DNA of 64,000 bases from Pseudomonas sp. 7SR1 (GTDB taxonomy: Bacteria > Pseudomonadota > Gammaproteobacteria > Pseudomonadales > Pseudomonadaceae): positions 5,905,001 to 5,969,000 of the forward strand of contig NZ_LT707064.1 of the NCBI RefSeq assembly GCF_900156465.1, written 5' to 3'. Under the pieces are notes generated by a model that saw nothing but the letters and a program-made list of their open reading frames with translations, did no database searches and was not told the DNA's origin. Made by a program: the position numbers and the translations under genes. This document shows, piece after piece, positions 8,300 through 17,420 of this stretch. Position 1 is the stretch's first letter. The number at the start of each line of letters is the position of its first letter.

Positions 8300-9522
8300 A
8301 GCACGGTCAACTCAGGGACGGCGATCAGAAACTGTCCGCCCCATTGACGAATTTCGGCCAGCTGTTGGCTGACTTCGCTCAACAGATTCCAGGGCAGGAC
8401 GAGTATGTAATCTGGTTTCTCTGCTGCAATACGCTCGGGCGACACGATAGGAATCCGGCTACCGGGCAGGTATTTGCCTTGCTTGTGTGGGTTGGCATCG
8501 GCAACCCAGGCCAGCAGGTCAGGCTTGACCCCGGCGTAGTTGAGCAACGTATTGCCCTTGGCCGCCGCGCCGTAACCCACCACGCGCTTGCCTTCGGCCT
8601 TGGCCTGTAGCAGAAATCGCAGCAAACCATGCTTGATGGCTTCGGCGGCCGGCGCGAGCGTTGCGTAATACGCTGAGGTTCTTACGCCCGCATCCAATTC
8701 AGCCTGCAACTGCAGTTGCACCGAGGCCTGCACCGGTCGACGCACGCCATCGGCACGCTGGACGAACACCCTTAACGAACCGCCGTGGGTTGGCAGCTGG
8801 CTGACATCAATTACTTCCAGACCGTTGCGCTCACACAAGGTCTGCACGGCCGTCAGCGACAGATAGGAAAAATGTTCGTGGTACAGGGTGTCGAACTGCT
8901 GCCCGGCCATCAGCGTGAGCAACTGCGGAAATTCGAACGTGGCGACGCCGGTTGGCTTGAGGAGCGTGGCGAAACCGCCGAGGAAATCATTGATGTCCGG
9001 CACATGGGCCAGCACGTTGTTGGCCGCCATCAGGTCGGCCGCCCAGCCCTCGCCTTTCAATTGCGAGGCCGTATCGCGACCAAAGAACACCTCACGAATC
9101 TCCAGGCCTTTTTTCCGCGCCGCTTCGGCGGTGCTGTGGGTCGGCTCTACGCCCAGGCACGCAATGCCGCGACTGGCCACGTATTGCAACAGGTAGCCGT
9201 CGTTGGCAGCCACTTCGACCACGCGGCTGTCAGCGCCCAGTTCGAAACGTTCAACCATCTCGGCCACATAGCGCTCGGCGTGGGCCAGCCAAGTGCTGGA
9301 GAAAGAACTGAAGTAGGCGTATTCGGCATCGAACAGGCTGTCGGCCCGGGTGTAATCCTGGGTTTGCACCAGCCAGCATTGCTGGCATACGGCGACCTTG
9401 AGGGGTACCCATTGCTCGGGCTGTTCCAACTGATCGGCCCGCACGTAAGCGTTGGATGGCGGCGACGTTCCCAAGTCAATCAAAGGCAACGCCAGGGCAG
9501 ACCCGCAACCTCGGCAATTCAT
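8296..9522 (-). CDS. Zinc-containing sugar C-methyltransferase (NovU/TylC3 family)
   Basis: 408 aa, ATG overlapping the stop of the epimerase gene (ATGA). The N-terminal zinc-binding domain shows C3-x2-C6 and C46-x2-C49, together with the family hallmark LIDLGTSPPSNAY. The SAM domain has EVAANDGYLL at 103-112 and the signature YHEHFSY at 214-220. The C-terminal domain has GYGAAAKGN from 316 and DANPHKQGKYLPGS. These enzymes add a methyl group to carbon 3 or 5 of a 4-keto-6-deoxyhexose nucleotide after enolisation. With rfbF and rfbG upstream, the substrate should be a CDP-4-keto-6-deoxysugar. Which carbon is methylated is not decided by the sequence. Confidence 0.87.
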   Translation of the reverse strand: MNCRGCGSALALPLIDLGTSPPSNAYVRADQLEQPEQWVPLKVAVCQQCWLVQTQDYTRADSLFDAEYAYFSSFSSTWLAHAERYVAEMVERFELGADSRVVEVAANDGYLLQYVASRGIACLGVEPTHSTAEAARKKGLEIREVFFGRDTASQLKGEGWAADLMAANNVLAHVPDINDFLGGFATLLKPTGVATFEFPQLLTLMAGQQFDTLYHEHFSYLSLTAVQTLCERNGLEVIDVSQLPTHGGSLRVFVQRADGVRRPVQASVQLQLQAELDAGVRTSAYYATLAPAAEAIKHGLLRFLLQAKAEGKRVVGYGAAAKGNTLLNYAGVKPDLLAWVADANPHKQGKYLPGSRIPIVSPERIAAEKPDYILVLPWNLLSEVSQQLAEIRQWGGQFLIAVPELTVL

Positions 9523-10079
9523 AGACGTACTCCAGCGAAACGCTCGTCGATCCAGGGATGGTTGCGGTCCCTGTTCGACAGATTATTGACAGACAGCGGC
9601 CAGGCGATGGCCAGCCGCGGATCATTCACCGATAACCCGCCCTCATGCTCTGGAGCATAGTCGGCGCTGTGCAGGTAAAGCAGCTCGGCATCGTCGGTCA
9701 GGGTCTGGAACCCGTGGGCGAAGCCGGCCGGGACCAACAGGCTTCGGCCGTCACCAGCCTTGAGATGCTCGGCGTGCCAGTGCAGGAAAGTGTCGGAATC
9801 GGGGCGCAGATCCACCGCCACGTCCCAGACCTCACCCCGCAGGCAGGTAATCAACTTGGCCTCTGGCTGCGCCGCGTTCTGATAATGCAGGCCGCGCGCA
9901 CTGCCCCGTTCGCGGGTGCAGGAATGGTTGATCTGGCGGATATGAAAGGGCTGGCCGAACGCACTCAGGCTGCCTTCGCAGAACAGCCGGGCGAAATGCC
10001 CGCGCTGGTCTTCGAAGCGCTTGTGCTGGACGCTGAACAGACCGGCCAACGGCAATGCCTTCAACGAAAATTCACTCAC
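9519..10079 (-). CDS. dTDP-4-dehydrorhamnose 3,5-epimerase (RmlC)-like sugar epimerase
   Basis: 186 aa, GTG start overlapping the rfbG stop (GTGA). It is an RmlC-type cupin: FEDQRGHFARLF, the basic/catalytic region RGSARGLHYQN with His64, GEVWDVAVDLR, PAGFAHGFQTL and the Tyr pair around YLHSADYAPEHEGG. It would epimerise carbon 3 and/or 5 of CDP-4-keto-6-deoxyglucose, creating the enol that the adjacent C-methyltransferase attacks; NovW and NovU pair this way in the noviose pathway. No dTDP-sugar genes (rmlA, rmlB, rmlD) are nearby, which supports a CDP-linked substrate. Confidence 0.82.
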   Translation of the reverse strand: MSEFSLKALPLAGLFSVQHKRFEDQRGHFARLFCEGSLSAFGQPFHIRQINHSCTRERGSARGLHYQNAAQPEAKLITCLRGEVWDVAVDLRPDSDTFLHWHAEHLKAGDGRSLLVPAGFAHGFQTLTDDAELLYLHSADYAPEHEGGLSVNDPRLAIAWPLSVNNLSNRDRNHPWIDERFAGVRL

Positions 10080-11149
10080 AACGCGCCTCGATACAAATTC
10101 AACTGGCCGAGGGAAACCTGGCGCATGTCATCGCCGTTTTGCCAGGCCAGGTGCCAATCCAGCGTCTGGGCCAGGCATTGTTGCAGTGTCCAGCGCGGTC
10201 GCCAGCCCAGCAATTGGCGGGCGCGACTGCTGTCCAGGCGCAACAGGCCGGCTTCATGCAAATCGCTCGGTTCGATCCGCAAGCCGGGCGCTTGCGGCCA
10301 GCGTTCGGCGAGTAGCCGGACCACTTCGCCAACACTGCACATGTCCGCTTCGCCAGGACCGAAATTCCAAGCCCCGGCGAACGTCGGGCCTCGCTCGAAA
10401 AGACCGGCGGCCAATTGCAGGTAACCCGCCAAGGGCTCCAGCGCGTGCTGCCATGGGCGCACCGCCTGTGGATAACGCAATGTCACCGGCTCGTTCGCCG
10501 ACCATGCCTTGAGCACATCCGGAATCAGCCGCTCAGGCGCAAAGTCGCCACCACCCAGCACATTGCCGGCACGCGCCGTAGCCAGTGCCAGACCGTGCTC
10601 GGCATGACGCTCGACCGAAAAGAACGACGCCGCATAAGACTGCGCGAGCAATTCGCAGCAGGCCTTGCTGCTGCTATAGGGATCGTGCCCTCCTAGGGGC
10701 TCGTTCTCGCGGTACGGCCACAGCCATTCCTGATTCGCGTAGACCTTGTCGGTGGTCACCAGCACGCAGGCCCGAACCCCACCGACCTGGCGAATAGCCT
10801 CCAGCAGGTTGAGGGTACCCATGACGTTGCTTGAATAGGTACCCAACGGGTCGCGATAACCTTCACGCACCAACGGCTGGGCCGCCAGGTGCAGGACGAT
10901 CTGCGGCTGCACAGCTGCAAGCAATTCAAGCAGCGCGCCGAGGTCGCGCAAGTCGCCCCGTCGATCATCGATGTCTGTGCCCACCCGGGCCAGTTCGAAC
11001 AGGTTTGGCTCGGTGGCCGGGTCCAGGGAAAAACCACTGACGTGGGCCCCCAGGCTTTGCAGCCACAGGGTCAGCCAGCTGCCCTTGAAACCGGTATGAC
11101 CGGTAACCAGTACCCGTTTGCCGCGCCAGAACGCCGGACTCAACCCCAT
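10076..11149 (-). CDS. rfbG: CDP-glucose 4,6-dehydratase
   Basis: 357 aa from the ATG at 11149, the usual MGLSPAFWRGKRVLVTG beginning; a GTG 10 codons earlier is possible but gives an atypical tail. It has the NAD-binding GHTGFKGSW (17-25), VTTDKVYANQEW, the catalytic YSSSK, and the CDP-glucose dehydratase signature RAGNVLGGGDFAPERLIPD. It converts CDP-glucose to CDP-4-keto-6-deoxyglucose, the first committed intermediate for dideoxy- and branched 6-deoxysugars. It overlaps rfbF by 10 nt and the epimerase by 4 nt. Confidence 0.93.
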   Translation of the reverse strand: MGLSPAFWRGKRVLVTGHTGFKGSWLTLWLQSLGAHVSGFSLDPATEPNLFELARVGTDIDDRRGDLRDLGALLELLAAVQPQIVLHLAAQPLVREGYRDPLGTYSSNVMGTLNLLEAIRQVGGVRACVLVTTDKVYANQEWLWPYRENEPLGGHDPYSSSKACCELLAQSYAASFFSVERHAEHGLALATARAGNVLGGGDFAPERLIPDVLKAWSANEPVTLRYPQAVRPWQHALEPLAGYLQLAAGLFERGPTFAGAWNFGPGEADMCSVGEVVRLLAERWPQAPGLRIEPSDLHEAGLLRLDSSRARQLLGWRPRWTLQQCLAQTLDWHLAWQNGDDMRQVSLGQLNLYRGAL

Positions 11150-11913
11150 TGCTTCCACGGGGCCTCCCCGCTCTGCCACAAGGCCTCAAGATGGTTCTTA
11201 TCGCGCAGGGTATCCATCGGATGCCAGAAACCGTCGTGCTGGAAAGCCTGGAGCTGCTGCTCGGTCGCCAGGGCCGCCAGCGGCTCGGCTTCCCAGGAAG
11301 TCTGATCGTCAGCAATGTAAGGCAGGACTTTGGGCGACAGCACAAAGAACCCACCGTTGATCCACCCCCCGTCCCCTCGAGGCTTTTCAGTGAAACCCAG
11401 GACCGTATCGCCGTCACGCTCCAGCGCGCCGTAGCGTCCCGGTGGCTGCACCGCCGTCACCGTCGCCAGCTTGCCGTGGGACAAATGGAAATCCACCAGC
11501 GCGCCGATATTCAGGTCCGAAACGCCGTCGCCATAGGTGAAGCAGAAGGCCTCTTCGTTTTCAAGGTAACGCGCCGCACGACGCAGCCGGCCGCCGGTCA
11601 TGGTGTCTTCCCCGGTGTCGATCAGAGTCACGCGCCACGGCTCGCTGTAGTTCTGGTGAACGTCCATGCGGTTGTTGCACATGTCGAAGGTGACATCGGA
11701 GGTGTGCAGGAAGTAATTGGCGAAAAAGTCCTTGATGGCATAGCCCTTGTAGCCCAGGCATATGACGAAGTCGTGGATTCCATGAGCGGAATACTGCTTC
11801 ATGATGTGCCAAAGAATTGGCTTGCCACCGATTTCGATCATCGGCTTGGGCTTGAGGTGCGACTCCTCGCTGATCCGAGTGCCGAGCCCACCTGCCAGGA
11901 TAACTGCCTTCAT
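11140..11913 (-). CDS. rfbF: Glucose-1-phosphate cytidylyltransferase
   Basis: 257 aa, the normal family length, with GGGGAG before the ATG. The nucleotidyltransferase signature AVILAGGLGTRISEES and KPKPMIEIGGKPILWHIM open the protein. CTP-type features follow: LGYKGYAIKDFFANYF and YGDGVSDLNIGALVDFH. It makes CDP-glucose from CTP and glucose 1-phosphate and feeds RfbG directly downstream. It is the first gene of a six-gene overlapping cassette inserted between the two giant glycosyltransferases. Confidence 0.95.
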   Translation of the reverse strand: MKAVILAGGLGTRISEESHLKPKPMIEIGGKPILWHIMKQYSAHGIHDFVICLGYKGYAIKDFFANYFLHTSDVTFDMCNNRMDVHQNYSEPWRVTLIDTGEDTMTGGRLRRAARYLENEEAFCFTYGDGVSDLNIGALVDFHLSHGKLATVTAVQPPGRYGALERDGDTVLGFTEKPRGDGGWINGGFFVLSPKVLPYIADDQTSWEAEPLAALATEQQLQAFQHDGFWHPMDTLRDKNHLEALWQSGEAPWKQWG

Positions 11914-12173
11914 CGTCTCCCCTCTTGTCCATCACCGGGCTCGGCCAAGCGTGTTTCGCTTTTGCGGGCGCGGGGATTACACCTTCGATGCCGCTTCGGG
12001 CGCTCCGACTTGCCGGGAAGCGCTCGTTTTATGGCGATATGAGGGGGACTTGCAGGAAACGCGCCAGCTCGACAGGCGGGAAGGAAGATCAGGCGGGAAC
12101 TGAACGTGGCTTCAGAGGTATGAGGCGGGCCCGCTCGCCACAGTGTTGCAAGGAGCCCGCTTGTGTACGGCGC

Positions 12174-15100
12174 TCAGTCCGCTAACCACCCCCATAACCA
12201 ATACTGCAGGTTGCTCCCACCGAGCATGAAGTCGCGATGCACCGCTTCGCGCAATTCATCGCCCATGCGGTAGCTGGCGTCCGGGTCGGCCAGGTGCATG
12301 CGGATTGCATCGATCCATTCCCGCGTGCTGTTGCTGCGTACCTTTGTACAAGGGAGGAAGCCCTCGTATGCCTTGGTATCGGTGCAGATGACCGGATAGC
12401 CGCAGGCACCGTATTCCAGCAAACGCAGGTTGCTCTTGCAGTCGTTGAAGATATGGAATTCCAGCGGGGCCAATGCCAGGTCAAGGTTCAGGCTGGCCAG
12501 CTTGAACGGATAATTGCTCAAGGCGACCGAGCCATGGAATTCATGAATGTAGGGACGCAGCGCATCCGGGCACATGCCGAAGAACACCCACTCCACTTCG
12601 TCGGCCAGTTCACGGACAACGTCTGCAATGATTTCCAGGTCGCCGCTGTGACTGGTGCCGCCTCCCCAACCCACCCGCGGTTTGGAGGACGTCGCGCGTC
12701 GGCTGGTCAAGCGCGCCCATGGCTCCGGTGGCAGCATATTGGGAACCACGCGGATTTCACGATGCATACTGGATAAGGCATCTGCCAGCGACTGGGTCGT
12801 CACCACTACACGATCGCACAGCGCAATCCCCTCGCGCAGCATCTGCTCGATATTGGCCGGTTTGTTGCGGGCGTGGGTATTTTTCTTTGGTGCGCTGACG
12901 ACGTAGTCGTCGAGTTCGAAAATCCGCAGGGCGTTGGAGTATTTCTTCATCCGCAGGATGTCGCCGGCGGCCCCTTCGCTGTAGCGCCCCTGCAGCACGA
13001 TGGTATCGGGCGACATACGCTCAATCTCAACGGTCGAAGGCGACTCGTAGGCCACACGGGCAATGACGCGACCGGCAGCCTCCAGCTCGGCCAGTGGAGC
13101 CGTGACGCGATAATGACCGACTGCGGTGGCATTGACTGGCAGGCCAAGGACCAGAGGCAACGCGCGGGTGCAGAACGGATTCCAGTTGTTGCGCAACGAA
13201 GGTTCCAGGCTGAAGCTGGACGCCCCCAGACTCAGGGACGGACTATAGGACGGGTCACGCGCAATCTGCGGCAACCATTTGCGATAAAAGACTTCGCGCT
13301 CACGCTCCAGCAATGCCGTTTCTTCGGACTGTTCCGTAGGCAAAGACAAGGCAACCTGGGTGACGCTGGCATAGGGCGTCCAGACCACCAGGTAACCCTC
13401 CTTGCCGGCACGCAAACACAAGTCCACATCGCTCAGGCCAAGGGTGAAGGTCAGATCGTCGAAGCGACCAAGCTCATCGAATGCCTGCTTGCGAATCATC
13501 AGGCAATCGCTGCTGACCGAACTCCAGTTCTGGGTGGTATGCAAACGCTGCATGTAACCGCGAGAAGATGCCGACTCACCATGAAAAGGCGCTCCCACTG
13601 GCCCGGACAACCCGAGAATCTGCCCGGCAGCGACAATCGTACCCTGTGGGCTGAGTATCCGTGCACCCACCACCGCCACCTCGGGACGCTGGGCATGATT
13701 GAGCAGTTCATCAAGCCAGTCAGCCTCAGTGATGACTATCTGGGGGCTGAGCAGCAGCAGGTATTCACCACGGGCCAGGCCGGCGGCAAAGTTACGCACC
13801 GCCGCGTCGTGATCATCCCCGGCGTGGCGCAGCACTCGCAGCATGCTCGCGCCCAACTGCGCCATGCTCGCCAACCAGTCGAGCATGGCCGGATCGCGGA
13901 CGCCGCTGTCCACGATGAGAATTTCATAGTGCGCATACGCGGTACGCTCGATCAGGCTTTCGGTACAACGCTGCAATGCGCCCAGCGAATCACCGGTACG
14001 CACAATGATCGACACCAACGGACGTACACTGTGTCGGTAGTCGATGCGATTGATCACCGGAAGGAGATCCTGACGGATCTCGTGGGCCACCCCAATGCGT
14101 TCCAGGTGCGCACCAACCATCGCTGCGTTGTCCTGAACGACCTCGGGCCATGACAACCACTGGGCGAAACTCAACGTGGACTCCACCTGGATTTCGGCGA
14201 TGTGCTCGATGGTGTGCGGGCCGGCCTCTTCCACCAGGCGCCAGAGCAGGTCCTGAGGTGCCAACTCGCCGCGAGCCGGATCGAAACCACCCAAGGCCAT
14301 GAAACGTTCGCGGTCGAAAGCCAGGGTTCGCCCCACATAGGGATAGGCGCGCATCAGGTCCAGGTTGAAATCCGGCTTGAACACCGGTTCGAAGGATTCC
14401 CCGTCTACCAGGGCCCCTTCATCGCTGTAGATACAGCACACGCCGGGTTTTCCAGCAATGCGCTCGGCCATGATCAACAGTGTAGAATTTCGCAGAATGT
14501 CACCAGCCCGCAACAAGTAAAACCACTGGGAACCCTCCAACTGGGGCACGATGGCGTTGAGTTGCTGTGCCCAGTCGGACTGGAAGGGCAACTGCAATAA
14601 ACGCTCATCGACCTCGCAACGAGCATCGGACAGCACTACCACGGCCTGGGCTGGATAAAGCTGGCCTGCGATACTGCGCAGTGTCGTCCCCAGCGCCACC
14701 TCATCGCCAATGCTATCAATGACGATGGGCACGATGTTCACACGTACCGGCCAACTGTCGATGCGTGCAGGCAAACCCTGCTGTTCCACCTTGCTGAACT
14801 GCCGGATCGCCAGCCATTCACGGTAAAACTCGGCGTAGCTTTCGCTCTGCGCCCCAACCCGGCCATTGACAACCGTGTTGCGGTTGCCCAGCACGCGAGT
14901 CACGCACAACTCCTGCCAGGCATGAGGCTGATCAGTGATCTTGTTCAGGTCGATACAGCGAACCCACCCCGAGGCAGGGGCCGCCTCACCATTACGGGCC
15001 ACAAGCATCTGTGCCAGCCACTCCTCCTCCACTTTCGCGGCCTTGAGAATATGTGCAGTCTTGCTCAGACGCTCCGGGTACAGACGCTCCATGCTCAGTA

Positions 15101-15746
15101 CCGTGTTCAATGTCACCAGGTTGCCGCGGCGCAACAGGCAGACGTACAGGGCGAAGTCGAGAATGGCGACAAATCCGTTTCCGTCCTGGATCAGCGCTGG
15201 CAACAACTCGAGCACATCGGCACGACGCATCAGCGATGAACTGAAATTACCAAGGAAGTTGGTGGGCGTACTCTCGAAGATCGCCAACATATCGTCGCCT
15301 TTGATCAACGCATCGTTCGGCGAAAAACGGCAATTGTCGACACGCGGCGGCAGGATGAAATTACCTGCGTCACACAATAATCGAAGGGCGAATACGACAC
15401 TGACATCGGCATGCTCGATCAGCACCTGGGCTTGTCGCTCGATACTCGGTGCAAACAGCCGGTCATCATCGCACAACACCTTGATGAACTCGCCGCGAGC
15501 CTCCTCGACACAACGCAACAGGTTGCCCTGCAGCCCCAGGCGCTGGGGGTTCTTCAAGTAGCGGACAGGGTGAGCCGGCTCGGCGAAGGATTCGACGATG
15601 CGGCGAATTTCATCGTCAGACGAATCGTCACACACAACGATCTCGATGTGCTCGTACGTCTGGGCCAAAGCACTGAGCAGTGCCTGGTCAAAAAACCGAG
15701 GGTTGTATGCGGGGATGACGATGCTAACGAGGGGCAGTGACTTCAC
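12174..15746 (-). CDS. fgt1: Giant four-module glycosyltransferase, Fgt1-like (flagellin glycosylation)
   Basis: 1190 aa, GTG start (MKSLPLVSIVIPAYN) with GAGAG upstream. Four modules follow one another. The first is GT2 (about 5-250), with CDDSSDDEI and the acidic VLCDDDRLF. The second is a degenerate GT2-like stretch (about 330-550), with IYSDEGALVDG. The third is GT2 (about 575-830), with LSPQIVITEADWLDELLN and GLSDVDLCLR. The fourth is GT-B/GT4-like (about 880-1190), with VGHYRVTAPLAELEAAG, RVGWGGGTSHSGDLE and KSNLRLLEYGACGYPVICTD. It lies directly behind flgL, as fgt1 does in P. syringae, where it attaches the first sugars to flagellin. Several catalytic modules in one chain suggest that it adds more than one sugar. 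Confidence 0.8.
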   Translation of the reverse strand: MKSLPLVSIVIPAYNPRFFDQALLSALAQTYEHIEIVVCDDSSDDEIRRIVESFAEPAHPVRYLKNPQRLGLQGNLLRCVEEARGEFIKVLCDDDRLFAPSIERQAQVLIEHADVSVVFALRLLCDAGNFILPPRVDNCRFSPNDALIKGDDMLAIFESTPTNFLGNFSSSLMRRADVLELLPALIQDGNGFVAILDFALYVCLLRRGNLVTLNTVLSMERLYPERLSKTAHILKAAKVEEEWLAQMLVARNGEAAPASGWVRCIDLNKITDQPHAWQELCVTRVLGNRNTVVNGRVGAQSESYAEFYREWLAIRQFSKVEQQGLPARIDSWPVRVNIVPIVIDSIGDEVALGTTLRSIAGQLYPAQAVVVLSDARCEVDERLLQLPFQSDWAQQLNAIVPQLEGSQWFYLLRAGDILRNSTLLIMAERIAGKPGVCCIYSDEGALVDGESFEPVFKPDFNLDLMRAYPYVGRTLAFDRERFMALGGFDPARGELAPQDLLWRLVEEAGPHTIEHIAEIQVESTLSFAQWLSWPEVVQDNAAMVGAHLERIGVAHEIRQDLLPVINRIDYRHSVRPLVSIIVRTGDSLGALQRCTESLIERTAYAHYEILIVDSGVRDPAMLDWLASMAQLGASMLRVLRHAGDDHDAAVRNFAAGLARGEYLLLLSPQIVITEADWLDELLNHAQRPEVAVVGARILSPQGTIVAAGQILGLSGPVGAPFHGESASSRGYMQRLHTTQNWSSVSSDCLMIRKQAFDELGRFDDLTFTLGLSDVDLCLRAGKEGYLVVWTPYASVTQVALSLPTEQSEETALLEREREVFYRKWLPQIARDPSYSPSLSLGASSFSLEPSLRNNWNPFCTRALPLVLGLPVNATAVGHYRVTAPLAELEAAGRVIARVAYESPSTVEIERMSPDTIVLQGRYSEGAAGDILRMKKYSNALRIFELDDYVVSAPKKNTHARNKPANIEQMLREGIALCDRVVVTTQSLADALSSMHREIRVVPNMLPPEPWARLTSRRATSSKPRVGWGGGTSHSGDLEIIADVVRELADEVEWVFFGMCPDALRPYIHEFHGSVALSNYPFKLASLNLDLALAPLEFHIFNDCKSNLRLLEYGACGYPVICTDTKAYEGFLPCTKVRSNSTREWIDAIRMHLADPDASYRMGDELREAVHRDFMLGGSNLQYWLWGWLAD

Positions 15747-15841
15747 GGTTAGGACTCTCGAGCGGCGGGCCCCGACCTTTTCAGGCCAGAGCCCCGGAAC
15801 CGCTTAGGAAAAAGACGGTTGGCGGCTCGATCGATACCGAC

Positions 15842-17407
15842 TCAGATCTTGTTGAACAGACCCAACTGCGCGATCTTGCTGAACGCCAGTTGCGAGGCCT
15901 GAAGCATGGTTTGCTGCAAGGTCAGGCGGGTCATCACTTCGGCCGCGTCGGAATCACGGATCGACGATTGGGTCTGGGTATTGGCCGCGATCAGGCTCTT
16001 GTTGGTGTCGCTCTGGGTATCCAGCGCTGAACCACGCCCACCCACCGAACTCAAGGCGCTGGACAATTGGTCGGTGCCGCTCGCCAGGTTGCCGATACCG
16101 GAGGCCAGCGAGGCCTGCAGTTTTTGCAGCGCGATCGGGTCGCCATTGGTAGGCGTGTTCAAAGCATTCTTCAACTGGTTCACGGTATCCAGGATATTCT
16201 GGGTTTCGTGCGTGTTGACGGCGATGCTGAATTGATCGTCCGCGCCCGGCGTACCGTCGAGAGTAAAGCTCACTCCGGAAGCGGTGGCAACGTTACCGGC
16301 CAGGGTACCGCTGGACACCGGTTGGCTGTCAGCGGTCAACGGCGCGGCATAGAGATCGAAGTCGGTGGCGCTGGTGAATTTCAACACAGCCGAACCGGTA
16401 GGAAAGCTGGCGTGGTAGGCCACCGGGTCGGTGATTTCGCTGCCCGTGATCTGTACCGCGGTCGGGTTGCCGGGGCTGCGGGTCGCGGCGAACGTGTCCG
16501 GCTTGGCGGCCAGGGTAAAGGTATGCCCAGGCAACACGGCGCCGGGCGTATCGCCCGTCTGCAGATTGATGTTGAGGGTCAATTCGAGGCCGCGGAACAT
16601 GATGGCCTGGCCTTTTTTGCTGTTGGGATCGAACGCGCCCCCCTGGCTGGCTTCGGCAGTGACATCGTTACCTCCCGAGTCGGTGATCCTGAGTTGGGTA
16701 CCACTGGTGAATTCCACCGTGTACGGCTCACCGCTACGGAACTTGCTGTTGTAGCTGACACTGGATGACACCTGTCCGTTGGACAGCACCACACGACCGT
16801 CGTCCACCGCCGGCGCTGTCCGGGTGACCTGGCTGCGGCTGGTATTGATCGCCTGCTCGAACACTTCCCAGCCAGTACTGTTGGTGGCCATGGACATGGT
16901 GTCGCCAACAGGCAGGTCGAGGGTCACCTGATCGCCGTTATAGCTGTAGCTGCCATCGTTGTTGCGGGTGAACGGCACGACATCGCCCTTGGAACCGGCA
17001 AAGATGTACTTGCCGTTCTCGTCCTTGCTGTTCATCAGGCTGAGCAATTGCTCCTCGATCTGCGCCAGCTCCGACGCGTTGGCCTGGCGGTCGGCGTCGG
17101 TATAGCCCGCGTTACCGGCCCCCACGGCCAGCTCCTTGGCACGCTGCAACACGTTGCCGATGCTGTTCATGACCGCTTCGGTGGTGCCCAGGGTTGCCTT
17201 GATCGTGTTGGCGTTGGTTTCGTATTGGGACAGCATCGACGCCTGTGTGCCTAATTGCAGCAGCCGCGACGCCCCTACGGGATCATCGGCGGCGGTATTG
17301 ACCCGCACCAGACTGCTGGCTTCTTCGCTGGTCTTGACTATTTTCGCGAAGTTTTTCTGGTAGTTCGCAGCCGTGCTTTCGTAAAACTGGGAGGTAGAGA
17401 TGCGCAT
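15842..17407 (-). CDS. flgL: Flagellar hook-filament junction protein FlgL (HAP3)
   Basis: 521 aa with AAGGAG before the ATG, 13 bp after flgK. The N-terminus MRISTSQFYESTAANYQKN and RVNTAADDPVGASRLLQL and the C-terminus LQQTMLQASQLAFSKIAQLGLFNKI are the conserved coiled-coil flagellin-like ends. The middle (about 170-400) is a long variable Ser/Thr/Gly-rich part, and the protein is larger than enterobacterial FlgL (about 317 aa), as is usual in Pseudomonas. It is exported by the flagellar type III system and joins FlgK to the filament. It is the last gene of the flgF-L operon; the glycosylation island begins 95 bp further on. Confidence 0.96.
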   Translation of the reverse strand: MRISTSQFYESTAANYQKNFAKIVKTSEEASSLVRVNTAADDPVGASRLLQLGTQASMLSQYETNANTIKATLGTTEAVMNSIGNVLQRAKELAVGAGNAGYTDADRQANASELAQIEEQLLSLMNSKDENGKYIFAGSKGDVVPFTRNNDGSYSYNGDQVTLDLPVGDTMSMATNSTGWEVFEQAINTSRSQVTRTAPAVDDGRVVLSNGQVSSSVSYNSKFRSGEPYTVEFTSGTQLRITDSGGNDVTAEASQGGAFDPNSKKGQAIMFRGLELTLNINLQTGDTPGAVLPGHTFTLAAKPDTFAATRSPGNPTAVQITGSEITDPVAYHASFPTGSAVLKFTSATDFDLYAAPLTADSQPVSSGTLAGNVATASGVSFTLDGTPGADDQFSIAVNTHETQNILDTVNQLKNALNTPTNGDPIALQKLQASLASGIGNLASGTDQLSSALSSVGGRGSALDTQSDTNKSLIAANTQTQSSIRDSDAAEVMTRLTLQQTMLQASQLAFSKIAQLGLFNKI

Positions 17408-17420
17408 GGACTACGACTCC

